DNA of 7,406 nucleotides from Desulfobacterales bacterium (GTDB lineage: Bacteria > Desulfobacterota > Desulfobacteria > Desulfobacterales > DAOWNP01), in NCBI GenBank assembly GCA_030149595.1, contig JASFBI010000083.1, forward strand, positions 1 to 7,406, written 5' to 3'. The position numbers and the translations under genes are program-made. The notes under the pieces are model-generated. The model saw only the letters and a list, made by a program, of their open reading frames with translations. It searched no databases and was not told the DNA's origin. Each line of letters opens with the position of its first letter. Positions within the stretch are counted from its first letter, which is position 1. Below, in pieces: positions 6,166-7,406 of this stretch.

Positions 6166-7406
6166 TTATGTGTTAGCCTCTATCTGCTGATTATAAAATG
6201 ATATTAATTCCCTTCGATTCAGCATTCCAATTAAAACCCCATAATCATCATCTTTGACAACAGGCAGGCTGTCTATATTTTTTTCAGTAAATTTAATTAA
6301 AGCTGTATTTAAATTTTCTGAAAAAGTTGCAAAAATCATTTCAGACTGAATAATATCCTTCATAATTATTAAATTATCCACATCATTAGAAAACAGTACA
6401 CTTCGTATATCAGTACTTGAAAAAACTCCAATAAGCCTGTTGTTTTTATCTTTTACCGGAAAATAATGCTGTTTTGTTTCTGAAAAAATTTTTTTGAAAT
6501 CAGATAAAAGCATGTTTTCAGGTATAATTTCAACCTCCTTTATAAGATGCATTAAATCTTTTATTTTTATAGCCTGAAGAACATCAACCATAAATTCCCC
6601 CCTATGGGCAGGAGAACTGATTTTGTTTTTTACCTGACACCCAAAAATTGACCATTTTTTTGACATCATATGTGCTAAAGAACAAACAAGAAGACTCGGC
6701 AGAAGAAGGTGATATGAGTTAGTCATTTCACTAACAAAAATGATGGTAGATACAGGAGTATTTGATACTGCTGTAAAAAATCCGGCCATCCCTACTATTA
6801 CAAAGGAACCTGGACTGCTTATAAGGCTTGGAGACAAAAAATGGAACACCTTGCCCACAACACCTCCTAAAGCTCCGCCTATTACAATAGAGGGACCAAA
6901 CACGCCACCACTTCCCCCAGAACCTATTGAAAATGATGTTGTTAAAATCTTACCAAATGCCAGTAATATAAGAAAAGAAACAGAAAGTTCTAAAAAAATT
7001 GCCTGTTGGGCATACCCATAACCAAAAGCCAGAGTCTGGGGCAAAAAATAACCAATGCAGCCTGTTACTAATCCACCAATTGCAGGCTTATAATGATTAC
7101 CTATATTCATTTCTTCAAAAAAAGCCGATATTCCATAAAAGGATTTAACATATAAAAATCCTGCTGCCACAAGAACAAAAGTTAAAACTATATAAGGCCC
7201 GAGTTCTATGGGATTTTCAAAAATAAAATCAGGAGATTTGAATAAAGAACCCCACCCAAATACCATACAAAAAACACAATAAGCAACCACAGATGCTATT
7301 CCTGAAGGAATAATAACTTCAGATTCAAATTCCGGTTCTTTGTACAATACTTCAGCTGAAAAAAGTGCTCCTGCAAGAGGTGCTCTAAAGATACTGCCAA
7401 CTCCTG
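6166..7406 (-). CDS. ClC-family chloride channel/transporter with two CBS domains, N-terminus beyond the window
   Basis: The frame is open to the right edge, giving 412 visible residues. The first ones, GVGSIFRAPLAGALFSAEVL, are conserved ClC sequence, so the gene starts outside the window and the TTG at 7347 is not its start. The ClC membrane domain continues with several hydrophobic helices, the anion-binding motif GSGGSGGVFGP (visible residues about 161-171) and SNTPVSTIIFVSEMTNSYHLLLP (about 214-236). SSPAHRGEF links to two CBS domains (about 281-338 and 348-407), which in this family can bind adenine nucleotides and tune gating. The upstream GREGP motif with the gating glutamate is not visible. 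By alignment with E. coli ClC from memory, the internal proton glutamate site is Val19 and the anion-binding Tyr is Phe254, which favours a channel or atypical transporter. It is followed by a terminator at 5841-5882. Confidence 0.93.
   Translation of the reverse strand, partial: GVGSIFRAPLAGALFSAEVLYKEPEFESEVIIPSGIASVVAYCVFCMVFGWGSLFKSPDFIFENPIELGPYIVLTFVLVAAGFLYVKSFYGISAFFEEMNIGNHYKPAIGGLVTGCIGYFLPQTLAFGYGYAQQAIFLELSVSFLILLAFGKILTTSFSIGSGGSGGVFGPSIVIGGALGGVVGKVFHFLSPSLISSPGSFVIVGMAGFFTAVSNTPVSTIIFVSEMTNSYHLLLPSLLVCSLAHMMSKKWSIFGCQVKNKISSPAHRGEFMVDVLQAIKIKDLMHLIKEVEIIPENMLLSDFKKIFSETKQHYFPVKDKNNRLIGVFSSTDIRSVLFSNDVDNLIIMKDIIQSEMIFATFSENLNTALIKFTEKNIDSLPVVKDDDYGVLIGMLNRRELISFYNQQIEANT

Noticed and set aside
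6740..7021. 93-codon plus-strand frame rich in Pro and Thr
   Set aside because: It is the antisense reading of the Gly-rich ClC filter region, which produces the Pro-rich composition.
7345..7347. TTG as the start of the ClC gene
   Set aside because: Conserved ClC sequence continues in frame upstream to the window edge, so the true start lies outside the window.
1..7406. CRISPR array, tRNA, rRNA or intact insertion sequence
   Set aside because: I saw no regularly spaced repeats, no cloverleaf or rRNA-like sequence, and no transposase motifs on either strand.

Overview
The window is AT-rich DNA with six recognisable protein genes, all on the minus strand, and some non-coding or decayed DNA between them. 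The gene set suggests an anaerobic, fatty-acid-oxidising member of the Desulfobacterota, probably a low-GC Desulfobacterales-type sulfate reducer. The main pointer is a membrane-bound iron-sulfur/haem ETF:quinone oxidoreductase followed by etfB and etfA, the set such bacteria use to pass electrons from acyl-CoA dehydrogenases to menaquinone. The lineage is inferred from gene content and recalled family resemblance, not from a database search.

Layout, read in the direction of transcription (right to left). At 7406-6166 is a ClC-family anion channel or transporter with two C-terminal CBS domains; its N-terminal part lies beyond the right edge. A 448-bp gap (5718-6165) holds an 18-bp palindrome, a long-range inverted repeat and a good intrinsic terminator. 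A TetR-family regulator with a GTG start follows at 5717-5022. A 593-bp gap (4430-5021) holds an apparent plus-strand gene relic interrupted by TAG, a 12-bp inverted repeat, and two identical 17-bp symmetric boxes just upstream of dapB. At 4429-3602 is dapB, which resembles the plant-type dihydrodipicolinate reductase rather than the E. coli type. At 3387-1315 is the 690-residue ETF:quinone oxidoreductase, then etfB (1203-415) and the start of etfA (412 onward).

The last three genes form a functional unit. EtfAB would collect electrons from acyl-CoA dehydrogenases, and the membrane protein would pass them through its clusters and haems to menaquinone. DapB belongs to lysine/diaminopimelate synthesis and appears to be separately controlled. 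The TetR protein is the only regulator in the window; a role in controlling the ETF genes is possible but not shown.

The main oddity is etfA. After 86 codons it meets an in-frame TAG, yet the same frame continues with well-conserved EtfA sequence for about 44 codons before two in-frame TGA codons. This could be a decaying gene, sequence error at a contig end, or stop-codon recoding. The plus-strand relic at 4687-4974 also contains an in-frame TAG. No intact gene in the window ends in TAG. I did not find a clearly new multi-gene system; the strongest leads are the etfA stops, the paired boxes upstream of dapB, and the altered transport residues of the ClC protein.
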